Shown here piece after piece: positions 1-7,516 of a stretch of 64,000 nt of DNA. Numbering within the stretch: the stretch's first letter is position 1; each line of letters opens with the position of its first letter. A model generated the notes under the pieces. It worked only from the letters and a program-made list of their open reading frames with translations. It was not told where the DNA came from and did not search any database. The position numbers were made by a program, and so were the translations under genes. This DNA is from Alphaproteobacteria bacterium HGW-Alphaproteobacteria-18. GTDB taxonomy: Bacteria; Pseudomonadota; Alphaproteobacteria; Caulobacterales; Hyphomonadaceae. The stretch lies in NCBI GenBank assembly GCA_002841155.1, contig PHEH01000006.1, positions 124,001-188,000 on the forward strand, read 5' to 3'.

Positions 1-2
1 GC

Positions 3-824
3 GCTGATGAACTCGCCAAGACCACCGAAGCCGTCATGGGCGGCGAACTGGGCCGGCGTATGCCGGTGCGCGGCACGGGCGACGAGTTTGACCGTCTCGC
101 CCAGCGCCTCAATGCGATGCTCGACCAGATCCAGAAGCTGGTGGAATCCTCCCGCCATACTGGCAACGCCATTGCCCATGATCTGCGCTCTCCGCTGACA
201 CGCCTACGCAACCGCCTCGAAATCTCCCTCAGCCAGCCGATGTCTGAGGAAGCGGCTAACGAAACCCTCGGCACCACCCTGTCGGAAGTGGACCGCGTGC
301 TCGACACGTTCAACGCCATCCTGCGTCTTGCCCGCCTCGATGCCGGGTCGGAAGGCACGCTCGCCCGCATGGACCTCAGCGCGCTGGCCGAAGAACTCGC
401 CGAACTGTTCGACCCCGCCTGCGAAGAAGCCAGCCTCTCTTTCAAGAGCCAGATTGCTCGCAATCTGGTGATCCTTGGCGACAAGGATCTGATCGGCCAG
501 GCGCTCGCAAACCTTCTGGATAATGCGGTCAAATACACGCCCGCCGGCGGCGCCATCAGCTTTACCGCCAGCCGCACGCCCGAAGGCATGATCGACCTCA
601 CCGTCATTGACTCCGGGCCCGGCATTCCCGTCGAGGCGCGCGACAAGGTCACCCAGCGCTTCCACCGCCTCGATTCGGCGCGCACATTGCCGGGATCAGG
701 CCTTGGCCTCGCGCTCGTGGAATCTGTGGCGGAATTGCATCGTGGCGAATTGATCCTCGGCACGGGCAATGGCCCGCCCGAACAGCCCGGCCTTAAAGCG
801 ACGCTTCGCCTGCCGCGGGCTTGA
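3..824 (+). CDS. sensor histidine kinase, C-terminal part (5' end outside window)
   Basis: The frame is open to the left window edge, so only the last 273 residues are present. They hold the end of a HAMP linker (GDEFDRLAQRLNAML, about residues 27-41), a HisKA dimerisation domain with the phospho-acceptor in AHDLRSPLTRL (His near residue 59) and a HATPase_c domain with N box (LLDNAVKYTP), G1 (DSGPGIP) and G2 (GSGLGLALV). It is a class I membrane kinase of the QseC/TctE type. Its response regulator is presumably upstream, outside the window. Its last 32 bases overlap tail-to-tail with ccmF on the other strand. The signal it senses cannot be told from this fragment. Confidence 0.93.
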   Translation, partial: ADELAKTTEAVMGGELGRRMPVRGTGDEFDRLAQRLNAMLDQIQKLVESSRHTGNAIAHDLRSPLTRLRNRLEISLSQPMSEEAANETLGTTLSEVDRVLDTFNAILRLARLDAGSEGTLARMDLSALAEELAELFDPACEEASLSFKSQIARNLVILGDKDLIGQALANLLDNAVKYTPAGGAISFTASRTPEGMIDLTVIDSGPGIPVEARDKVTQRFHRLDSARTLPGSGLGLALVESVAELHRGELILGTGNGPPEQPGLKATLRLPRA

Positions 825-2706
825 GGCTGCGTCGCGCGGGCCACATTGCCAGAAATCCACCCAGCCCGATCAACACGACGCCAAGATAAAGAACATCCAC
901 CATCGGATTGTAATAGACGCGGAAAACCCAGCGCGCTTCGCCATCAATCTCGCGCTGCTCGCCAAGGGCAACATAGAGATCGCCTGCGCCCGTCTTGTGA
1001 ATGGCCGTCTCGGTCGTCGGCATCGCCGCGGCCGGATAGAAGCGTTTCATCGGCAGCAGCTGCGCAGTGGTCCCGCCCTTGCGCGCGGTGAGCTCCGCCT
1101 TGTCGGCATACCAGTTTGGCCCCTCAATCGCGCGCACATCGTTCAGCGTGATCTCCCAGCCCGCCACCGTGCCAGTCCCGCCCACGGGCAGGGCAAGGGT
1201 CGCCTCATACCGCCCGCTCGTCTCCAGCACTGCGCCAAGAACGAACAGGCCCAGCCCTGCATGGGCCAGTGTCATCGCCCAGACCCGCGCCGGCATCTTG
1301 AACACACGCCCGAAATTCATCGCCCGGCGCTTCATCTCCCAGACCGCGCCAAATACCAGCCAGAACCCCAGCGCCAGGCCGAACGCCGCCCCGAGGGGAA
1401 TATTCAGGGGGCCTACGCCCAGCAACATGAACACCGCCGTCAGCGCTGCACCGCCTATCGCCCAGCGCGTCCACGCTTTTAGATCCGCCTTGCCCCAGGC
1501 CCACGCCTGCACCACCGGCAGTATGATGAGGGCAAGCGCGAGGATCGGTACAAAGGTGAGATTGAAATAGGGCTCGCCTACAGAGATCGTCCGCCCGAAC
1601 GCTTCGGCAATCAGCGGAAACAGTGTGCCCAGGAGAACCGTCAGCGTGGCGACGATCAGCACCACATTGTTCGCCATCAGCGCGCCTTCGCGGCTGAGCA
1701 GCGTCCACGGCTTGCCCCCTAGCAGGGACGGCGCCCGCAGCGCAAACAGCCCGAGCGCAAAGCCGCCATAGCCGAGCAGGCCGAGCAGCAGCAGCGTCCC
1801 GCGCTCCGGATCCACAGCAAAGGCATGCACCGAGGTCAGCACGCCCGAGCGGACAAGAAACGCGCCGAGGATCGAGAACAGGAAAGACAAGACCGCCAGA
1901 AGCGCCGTCCAGGCGGCAAAGCTCTCACGCTTTTCGGTGACAATCACCGAATGCAGAAGCGCCGCGCCGATCAGCCAGGGCATCAGCGAGGCGTTCTCCA
2001 CCGGGTCCCAGAACCACCAGCCGCCCCAGCCGAGCTCATAATATGCCCAGTAGGATCCAAGCGCGATGCCCAGCGTCAGCGGCGCAAATGCCGCCAGCGA
2101 CCAGATGCGCGCCTCTTTCGCCCACACCCGATCAATCCGCCCCTCCATCAGGCCAGCGGCCGCAAGCGCGAAGACGAAGGAATACCCAACATAGCCGAGG
2201 TAGAGCATCGGCGGGTGCAGCGCGAGCGCAGGGTCCTGCAACAGCGGGTTCAGCCCCGCGCCCTGAAATGGTGCCGGATCAAGCCGCAGGAAAGGCGAGG
2301 ACGCAAAGAGGAGGTAAGCCAGAGACCCCACCGCCAGCATCCCCTGCACGCCGAGCGCGCGCGCTTCGAAGGTCTCCCGGCCCGTCCGCATCGTGGCAGC
2401 CGCAATCGCGCCAAAGCCGATCGTCACAAGACACCAGAGCGCCATCGAGCCTTCATGGTTCCCCCACGCCCCGGCGATCTTGTAGACCATTGGTTTGAGC
2501 GTGTGAGAGTTGTTCGCCACCAGCGCGACCGAGAAATCCGAGCGCATGAAGGCAAACACGAGAATGAGAAACGCCAGCGACATCACGCCAAAGCCGGCAA
2601 TGGCGGTCAGCCCGGCCAGCCGCCGCTCGCCCTTAAGCCCTAACACCGTCTGCGCCAAAGCCAGCCCCAGCGCGAGGAAGGCCGCAAAATGGCCGAGTTC
2701 GATCAT
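793..2706 (-). CDS. ccmF: cytochrome c-type biogenesis protein CcmF (CycK)
   Basis: 637 residues, full length for CcmF, with about 13-15 hydrophobic segments. The heme-handling tryptophan-rich motif WGGWWFWDPVEN is at residues 227-238 and is followed by the conserved AS..PWL context. The conserved His-containing periplasmic loop KPMVYKIAGAWGNHEGSM lies near residues 71-88. Works in the inner membrane as part of the heme lyase that attaches heme to apocytochrome c. The ATG overlaps the stop of ccmE by 4 bases, so the two are probably translationally coupled. No ccmH/cycL follows: the gene runs directly into a convergent kinase gene. Confidence 0.96.
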   Translation of the reverse strand: MIELGHFAAFLALGLALAQTVLGLKGERRLAGLTAIAGFGVMSLAFLILVFAFMRSDFSVALVANNSHTLKPMVYKIAGAWGNHEGSMALWCLVTIGFGAIAAATMRTGRETFEARALGVQGMLAVGSLAYLLFASSPFLRLDPAPFQGAGLNPLLQDPALALHPPMLYLGYVGYSFVFALAAAGLMEGRIDRVWAKEARIWSLAAFAPLTLGIALGSYWAYYELGWGGWWFWDPVENASLMPWLIGAALLHSVIVTEKRESFAAWTALLAVLSFLFSILGAFLVRSGVLTSVHAFAVDPERGTLLLLGLLGYGGFALGLFALRAPSLLGGKPWTLLSREGALMANNVVLIVATLTVLLGTLFPLIAEAFGRTISVGEPYFNLTFVPILALALIILPVVQAWAWGKADLKAWTRWAIGGAALTAVFMLLGVGPLNIPLGAAFGLALGFWLVFGAVWEMKRRAMNFGRVFKMPARVWAMTLAHAGLGLFVLGAVLETSGRYEATLALPVGGTGTVAGWEITLNDVRAIEGPNWYADKAELTARKGGTTAQLLPMKRFYPAAAMPTTETAIHKTGAGDLYVALGEQREIDGEARWVFRVYYNPMVDVLYLGVVLIGLGGFLAMWPARRSLKPAAGEASL

Positions 2707-3128
2707 CCGCCCGCCTCGAGCGGTTTCAGCTCGCGCGGCTGGTAATTCTCGTCATGCTTGGCTAGCAGCTGTCGCGCGATGAACTCGCCCTCGGGGGTAA
2801 ACGTCCCGGTCGCCACAACGCCCTGGCCCTCACGGAAGAGATCAGGCGCCACGCCGTTAAAGCTCACCGTGATGGTGCTCGGACTGTTGTCGATGACGAT
2901 GAACCGCATCGTCGCGCCGCCATCGGCATAGGTGAGCGATCCCGGCTCCACCCAACCGCCCACTTTGACCTCACGCCCCTCGGGCGGCAGGCCTTTTTCT
3001 GCAAGAACTTCAGGCGTGTAGAAGAGATTGGCATTCTCGCGCAGCGCAAAAAACGCCAGCGCCGCCGCCGCCAGAATGAGGGCGGCCGCAATGCCGAAAG
3101 TGTAAAGCCGTCGGGTCCGTGCGCGCAT
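2703..3128 (-). CDS. ccmE: cytochrome c maturation heme chaperone CcmE (CycJ)
   Basis: 141 residues: an N-terminal membrane anchor (about residues 9-28) followed by the periplasmic OB-fold. The covalent heme-binding His lies in the C-terminal HDENYQP motif (His125), the family signature HxxxY. CcmE receives heme from CcmC/D and passes it to CcmF. It lies upstream of ccmF with an ATGA overlap, and about 200 bases downstream of the TPR/CcmI gene; a palindromic repeat fills that gap. Confidence 0.96.
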   Translation of the reverse strand: MRARTRRLYTFGIAAALILAAAALAFFALRENANLFYTPEVLAEKGLPPEGREVKVGGWVEPGSLTYADGGATMRFIVIDNSPSTITVSFNGVAPDLFREGQGVVATGTFTPEGEFIARQLLAKHDENYQPRELKPLEAGG

Positions 3129-3199
3129 GGATCAGGTTATAGGCTGCCCCGCCACTCTTGGGGAGTGCGGCAGATACAGCGCCCTCCGGAAAGGAAAGG

Positions 3200-3319
3200 C
3201 CCCTCCGCACCTCCCCCGCTTCGCAGGGGAGGATACTGCCACGCCATCTCAGATGGAGGTGAAATCCTCCCCTGCGAAGCGGGGGAGGTGGATCGCGCCG
3301 CAGGCGCGAGACGGAGGGG
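3200..3319. repeat. long palindromic repeat (family A) between ccmI-like gene and ccmE
   Basis: Two 27-base arms at 3208-3234 and 3264-3290 are exact reverse complements, separated by a 29-base loop. An outer pair CCCCTCCG (3200-3207) and CGGAGGGG (3312-3319) closes the element, with a small GCGCC/GGCGC stem inside the right arm. The same outer boxes and inner arms recur at 23501-23642 inside pdhC. It looks like a REP/MITE-type intergenic palindrome. There is no U-tract, so it is not a simple terminator, although a transcript through it would fold strongly inside the ccm operon. Confidence 0.85.
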
Positions 3320-3327
3320 GACTGAAA

Positions 3328-3930
3328 TTACTCCCCCGCGCCAGTTTCGGCTGGCGCCTCTCCGATCGCCTCGATCATCGGCCGGAAGCGCTCGCGCCGT
3401 GGATCATCCTCGGGCAGGCGCGCATAGATGTAGCGCATGGCCTGCTCGGCCTTTTCCTGCTCGCCGGCCTGCGCCGCGCCCATCGCCGCGCGCATCCCTG
3501 CGCTCACCTGGCTCTCGTCCAGCTGATAGGCGCGGGCGTAGAGCCGCGTCGCATCGGGCCCGATGCCCCCTTCGGCCAGCTCCGTCAGCACATCGGCGAG
3601 CCCGATCAGCGCCGGCACGAAATCCTGGTTCCGCCGCAGCGCAGACTGATACGCCCGCACCGCGTCTTCCGCCCGCCCCTGCGTGCGCAGCATCTCGCCG
3701 ATGAAATAATGCGGTTGCGGATCATCGGGCTTGTCGATCACCGCCTGCTCCAGCCGCGACAGCATCTCGCCTTCCGTGAGCGATTGCGGGTCCTGCCGCA
3801 CCTTCTCCGCCAGCGCCGCCTGGCGCTGATCCATCGGCTGGTCGGCCATGCCGGGCTTGCCGATCACGAAATACCCAGCCGCGCCAAGCGCGATACAGCC
3901 GCCAAGGATGATCAGGTTCAGATGTTTCAT
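3328..3930 (-). CDS. TPR protein, CcmI/CycH C-domain-like cytochrome c assembly factor
   Basis: 200 residues. One N-terminal membrane anchor (LIILGGCIALGAAGYFVIG, about residues 6-24) is followed by TPR repeats (DPQPHYFIGEMLRTQGRAED; FVPALIGLADVLTELAEGG) to about residue 180. Known CcmI/CycH proteins present apocytochrome c to the heme lyase. Here the usual two-helix N-terminal CcmI-1 domain is missing, so the protein is shorter than the typical 350-400 residues. The ATG overlaps the stop of the upstream kinase by 4 bases, and ccmE-ccmF follow, supporting the CcmI role. Family call is good; gene name left open because of the truncation. Confidence 0.8.
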   Translation of the reverse strand: MKHLNLIILGGCIALGAAGYFVIGKPGMADQPMDQRQAALAEKVRQDPQSLTEGEMLSRLEQAVIDKPDDPQPHYFIGEMLRTQGRAEDAVRAYQSALRRNQDFVPALIGLADVLTELAEGGIGPDATRLYARAYQLDESQVSAGMRAAMGAAQAGEQEKAEQAMRYIYARLPEDDPRRERFRPMIEAIGEAPAETGAGE

Positions 3931-5354
3931 GGCCGGGGAAATCTCAACGTTGCCTTGAGGCCGCCAAGCGCAGCATCACCGAGTTCGAAGCTGCCCTTAT
4001 GCAGCTCCGCCAGTTCTGTGACAATCGAAAGCCCCAGCCCAGTGCCCGGGGTTGTTTCATCTAGCCGCACCCCACGCTTCATCGCCCCGGCGCGCTGCTC
4101 GGGCGTCAGGCCCGGCCCGTCATCCTCCACCAGGATGACCAGCTCCTGCGGGCTGTCGCTCACGGTGACGCGCACTTCGCTCGCCGCCCATTTGCAGGCA
4201 TTCTCCATCAGGTTCCCGGCCATTTCCTCAAAGTCCTGCTGCTCCCCCCGGAAGGTTGCGCTCTGGGCGCCCGCTATGGTCACCTCGATCCCGCGCGCAT
4301 CAAACAGCCGGTTCAGCATCCGCGCCAGCCCCTCCAGCACCGGGCGGACATCGGTGCGGGCGCCAATCGCCTCGGCCCGCGCCGCCATCCGGGCGCGTTT
4401 GAGATAATGCTGCACATTGACCTGCATGGCTTCTGCCTGCCGGCGCACCACGTCATCCAGCTGCGAGTTGCCCTTGGCCTCATTGTGCAGAACCGCCAGC
4501 GGCGTCTTCAGCGCATGGGCCAGGTTGCCCACATGCATCCGCGCCCGCTCCACCACTTCGCGGTTGTGCTCGATCAGCTTGTTGAGCTCTTCCGTCAGCG
4601 GACGAACCTCGGCCGGGTAGTCCCCTGAAAGCTTCAGCGTCTCGCCACCGCGCACCTTGGCAACATCGGCCTCCAGCTTCCGCAGCGGGTTCAGCGAATA
4701 GCGCACGGCTATGATCATCGCCGCAAACACGCCGCCAAACAGCGCGATCATCGTGCCGAGCAGCATGTTGCGAAAGCCCGTCGCAGCTTCATCGTTGGGC
4801 GTGCGGTCAGCGGCCGCCATCAGCAGCAGCGGCGTCTCGCGGTTCTCCACAATGACCGCCATCGCGGCCACGCGCGACACCTGGTCCACCGGCCCCGGAT
4901 AATTCGTATACTGCGTAACACCCGGCAACACCACCGCACGCTGGATCAGTTCCGGCGTCACCGGCACGGCTTCGTCCCACAGGCTGCGCGACCGGAAATC
5001 CCCGGCAATCTCCATCTCCGGCGTCAGGCCCACCACAGCCCAGTAATGCCCGGAATACTGGGTCTGGAAACGCGCATCATTGGAGAAGAAATTGCGATTG
5101 GTATCGGTCACCCGGCCATCGGCCAGAAACGCATCCTCCCGCGTCAGCTCCCGCGAGAGCGTCACCAGCGTCTGGCTGAGGTCTGCCTCGATCAGCGACA
5201 GGGTCTGCGCCCGGTAGAGCGCCGAGAGCGCCAGCGCCCCCCCGATCAGCACCACAAATCCCCAGATCGCAGCCGCAATCATGACGCGCCGGGCCAGCGA
5301 GACGCTGGACCAGCGGTCAATCAGGCTGCGTTTGGGGGTGCCGGCCTCACTCAT
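3927..5354 (-). CDS. sensor histidine kinase, FeuQ/PhoQ-like
   Basis: 475 residues. Membrane helix 1 is near residues 23-47, a periplasmic sensor region follows to about residue 195 and helix 2 is near 197-220. Next come HAMP, HisKA with GNLAHALKTPLAVL (phospho-acceptor His in AHALKTP) and HATPase_c (NLMENACKW, EDDGPGL, GTGLGLSIV). The HALKTP H box is typical of the PhoQ/FeuQ group. It lies 25 bases after an OmpR-type regulator and overlaps the following TPR gene by 4 bases. In rhizobia feuPQ lie near cycHJKL, so the context favours a FeuPQ-like pair; the stimulus is unknown. Confidence 0.9.
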   Translation of the reverse strand: MSEAGTPKRSLIDRWSSVSLARRVMIAAAIWGFVVLIGGALALSALYRAQTLSLIEADLSQTLVTLSRELTREDAFLADGRVTDTNRNFFSNDARFQTQYSGHYWAVVGLTPEMEIAGDFRSRSLWDEAVPVTPELIQRAVVLPGVTQYTNYPGPVDQVSRVAAMAVIVENRETPLLLMAAADRTPNDEAATGFRNMLLGTMIALFGGVFAAMIIAVRYSLNPLRKLEADVAKVRGGETLKLSGDYPAEVRPLTEELNKLIEHNREVVERARMHVGNLAHALKTPLAVLHNEAKGNSQLDDVVRRQAEAMQVNVQHYLKRARMAARAEAIGARTDVRPVLEGLARMLNRLFDARGIEVTIAGAQSATFRGEQQDFEEMAGNLMENACKWAASEVRVTVSDSPQELVILVEDDGPGLTPEQRAGAMKRGVRLDETTPGTGLGLSIVTELAELHKGSFELGDAALGGLKATLRFPRP

Positions 5355-5379
5355 GAGCGAGCTCTAGCCGCGTTCGGCG

Positions 5380-6063
5380 TCAGCCTGCAACGCGCGCTTC
5401 ATCCTCAGGCACGATCAGGCGATAGCCAAGCCCGCGTTCGGTCTGGATACGGTCCTGGCCGATCTTGCGGCGCAGGCGCCCGATGAACACCTCGATCGTG
5501 TTGGAATCGCGGTCGAAATCCTGATCATAGATATGCTCGACCAGCTCTGTCCGCGGCACCACCCGGCCCTGATGATGCATCAGATAGGAAAGAACGCGGT
5601 ATTCATGCGCGGTCAGCTTGATCGGCTCACCATTCACCGTCGCGCGGGCCGCGCGGGTATCCACCATCAGCTTGCCGCACTCGATCGTCGCTGCCGAATG
5701 CCCCGCCGCCCGGCGCAGCAATGCGCGCAGGCGTGCCAGCAGCTCTTCGGTGATAAACGGCTTGGTGAGATAGTCATCGGCCCCGGCATCAAAGCCAGAC
5801 ACCTTCTCGCTCCACTGATCGCGCGCGGTGAGGATCAGCACCGGGAAGGTCTTGCCCTCCTTGCGCCAGCTTTTCAGCACGCTCACCCCGTCAATCTTGG
5901 GCAGGCCAAGGTCGAGCACAACCGCGTCATAAGGCTCGGTCTCACCCAGAAACTGCCCGTCCTCGCCATCAGCGGCGAGATCCACCGCATAGCCCGATTG
6001 GGAGAGCACATCGGCCAACTGCCGGCGGAGGTCTGCATCGTCTTCAACAACCAGGATACGCAT
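5380..6063 (-). CDS. OmpR-family response regulator, FeuP/PhoP-like
   Basis: 227 residues. Receiver domain at about 1-115 with the acidic pocket EDD (residues 7-9), phospho-acceptor Asp in VVLDLGLP (near 51), switch Thr in LTARD and Lys in TKPF. A winged-helix DNA-binding domain covers about 125-220 (KLTAHEYRVLSYLM, DSNTIEVFIGRLRRKIG, RGLGYRL). It lies directly upstream of the FeuQ-like kinase on the same strand, so the two form one system. PepSY protein gene upstream, ccm genes downstream. Likely autoregulated from the pepSY-regulator region, which is inference. Confidence 0.93.
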   Translation of the reverse strand: MRILVVEDDADLRRQLADVLSQSGYAVDLAADGEDGQFLGETEPYDAVVLDLGLPKIDGVSVLKSWRKEGKTFPVLILTARDQWSEKVSGFDAGADDYLTKPFITEELLARLRALLRRAAGHSAATIECGKLMVDTRAARATVNGEPIKLTAHEYRVLSYLMHHQGRVVPRTELVEHIYDQDFDRDSNTIEVFIGRLRRKIGQDRIQTERGLGYRLIVPEDEARVAG

Positions 6064-6093
6064 GTTTCTTCTCCACCAAGTCCTTAAACCGTC

Positions 6094-6420
6094 TCAGCCG
6101 CCGCGGCGGTTGATCACCGAGCCGCTCTGCGCGTCCACGGTGAATTTCGCCTTGCGGCCGTCTTCCGTCATCCAGTCGATCTCATAGAAGGTCGTTCCGT
6201 CATCGCGGGAATAAAGTTCCGCGCCGAGCTGATAGCCGCCATATTCACGCTTCAGCTGATTAAACACCTTACTCAGCGGAACGGTCTTACCCTCACGCAC
6301 AGCTTCCCGCGCCTGGCCGGGCGAGAACTGGTTGGCCCAGGGATTGCCGCCTTGCTGCGCAAGCGCAACGGGGGCAGCAGTCAGGGCCGTAAACGCGAAA
6401 AGAACCAGAATACGTTTCAT
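6094..6420 (-). CDS. small periplasmic PepSY-domain protein
   Basis: 108 residues from the ATG at 6420; the frame stays open further upstream, but only this start gives a proper signal peptide (KRILVLFAFTALTAAPVALAQ, cleavage after the ALA near residue 21). The rest is one PepSY-type domain: a helical region (PLSKVFNQLKREYGG) then beta strands ending in KFTVDAQSGSVI. It lies 30 bases upstream of the two-component regulator, same strand. Small periplasmic proteins in this place often tune the partner sensor kinase; in Sinorhizobium, FeuN plays this role for FeuPQ. That role here is inference from position. Confidence 0.8.
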   Translation of the reverse strand: MKRILVLFAFTALTAAPVALAQQGGNPWANQFSPGQAREAVREGKTVPLSKVFNQLKREYGGYQLGAELYSRDDGTTFYEIDWMTEDGRKAKFTVDAQSGSVINRRGG

Positions 6421-6620
6421 GAGGCTCCGTATGCGGGCCAAGCTCTGAACGCGAAATGAATGCCCCGTTAGGTGTTTCACCGGTTTCGCTCTGCCCCTCG
6501 GGTTCTGTAGCAGATAAAGCACATCGCGCCACGCCCCTGCGCTACTGTCGCCCGTCATGGCCTGCCTTCTCATGAAGGCGAAAAGCTTAATCATCCCGGC
6601 GGCCCTGAGTCGAGTGCCGC

Positions 6621-7478
6621 TCAACGCCCCTCCGCCCAGCGTTTCAGTCCTTCATCCTTGGGGTCTGCCAACACGATTTCCAGTCGCACATAGAGATCCC
6701 CCGGCGGGGTTACCTGCACGCCCTTGCCCTTCAGGCGCAGCTGCGCGCCCGTATTCGATCCCGGCGGCACCTTCAGTGACACTGTACCCGAAGGCGTCTT
6801 CACATCCACATTCCCGCCCAGCACTGCCTTTTTCAGGTCAACCGGTACACTCATGCGCAGGTTCTTGTCCTCGCGCGTCCAGATCGGACTAGCGGCAACT
6901 TCCACTTCCAGCAGCGCGTCACCCGGTGGGCCTTGGGTCGGCGAAGGCTGGCCCTGGCTCTTCAGGCGCAACACCTGCCCGCTGGTAATGCCAGCCGGAA
7001 TATTCACGTCCAGCGCGCTGCCATCGGCCATCGTCATGCGCCGCCGCGCGCCTGTCACGGCATCCTCAAAGCTGATCTCCACCCGGTAGCGCACGTCGCG
7101 CCCCTTCATCGGGCCGGGATTGCGCCGCCGCCCGCCACCGAACATGCCCGAGAGGATGTCCTCAAACGGATCGCCCTGCGCCGCGCCGCCGCCCCGCGTA
7201 TCCCACCGGTAGCTGCCCTCACCAGCCGCCCCCCCGCCCGGAAAGCCGCGCGGATTGCCCTCCCCATCAATCTCGCCCCGGTCGAACTTCGCCTTCTTCT
7301 CGGCGTCTCCTAAAATTTCAAACGCCGCCGAAACCCGCTTGAACTCGTCGGATTTCTTCTCGTCATTGGGGTGCAGATCAGGGTGCAGCGCCTTGGCTCT
7401 GGCGCGGTAGGCTTTCTTGATGTCCGCCTCACTGGCCGTGCGGGGCACGCCGAGGACGGTATAGGGGTCGAGCGCCAA
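6621..7478 (-). CDS. DnaJ-domain co-chaperone, CbpA-like (TTG start)
   Basis: 285 residues. J domain at about residues 3-68 with the HPD motif (ALHPDLHPND) that stimulates DnaK. A Gly-rich linker follows (about 75-125), then the DnaJ C-terminal substrate-binding domain without the zinc finger (VDVNIPAGI-type strands, LRLKGKGVQ). This is the CbpA type. I chose TTG at 7478 because a strong ribosome site (GGAAGGAG at 7486-7493) precedes it and the J domain begins at once (ALDPYTVLGV); upstream ATG codons would run into the phage-tail gene. It starts 38 bases after the GTA tail-tip gene and may be read from the same transcript. Confidence 0.87.
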   Translation of the reverse strand: MALDPYTVLGVPRTASEADIKKAYRARAKALHPDLHPNDEKKSDEFKRVSAAFEILGDAEKKAKFDRGEIDGEGNPRGFPGGGAAGEGSYRWDTRGGGAAQGDPFEDILSGMFGGGRRRNPGPMKGRDVRYRVEISFEDAVTGARRRMTMADGSALDVNIPAGITSGQVLRLKSQGQPSPTQGPPGDALLEVEVAASPIWTREDKNLRMSVPVDLKKAVLGGNVDVKTPSGTVSLKVPPGSNTGAQLRLKGKGVQVTPPGDLYVRLEIVLADPKDEGLKRWAEGR

Positions 7479-7516
7479 GCTGGGGCTCCTTCCGGGATCG
7501 CCGAGAACTGTTGTAT

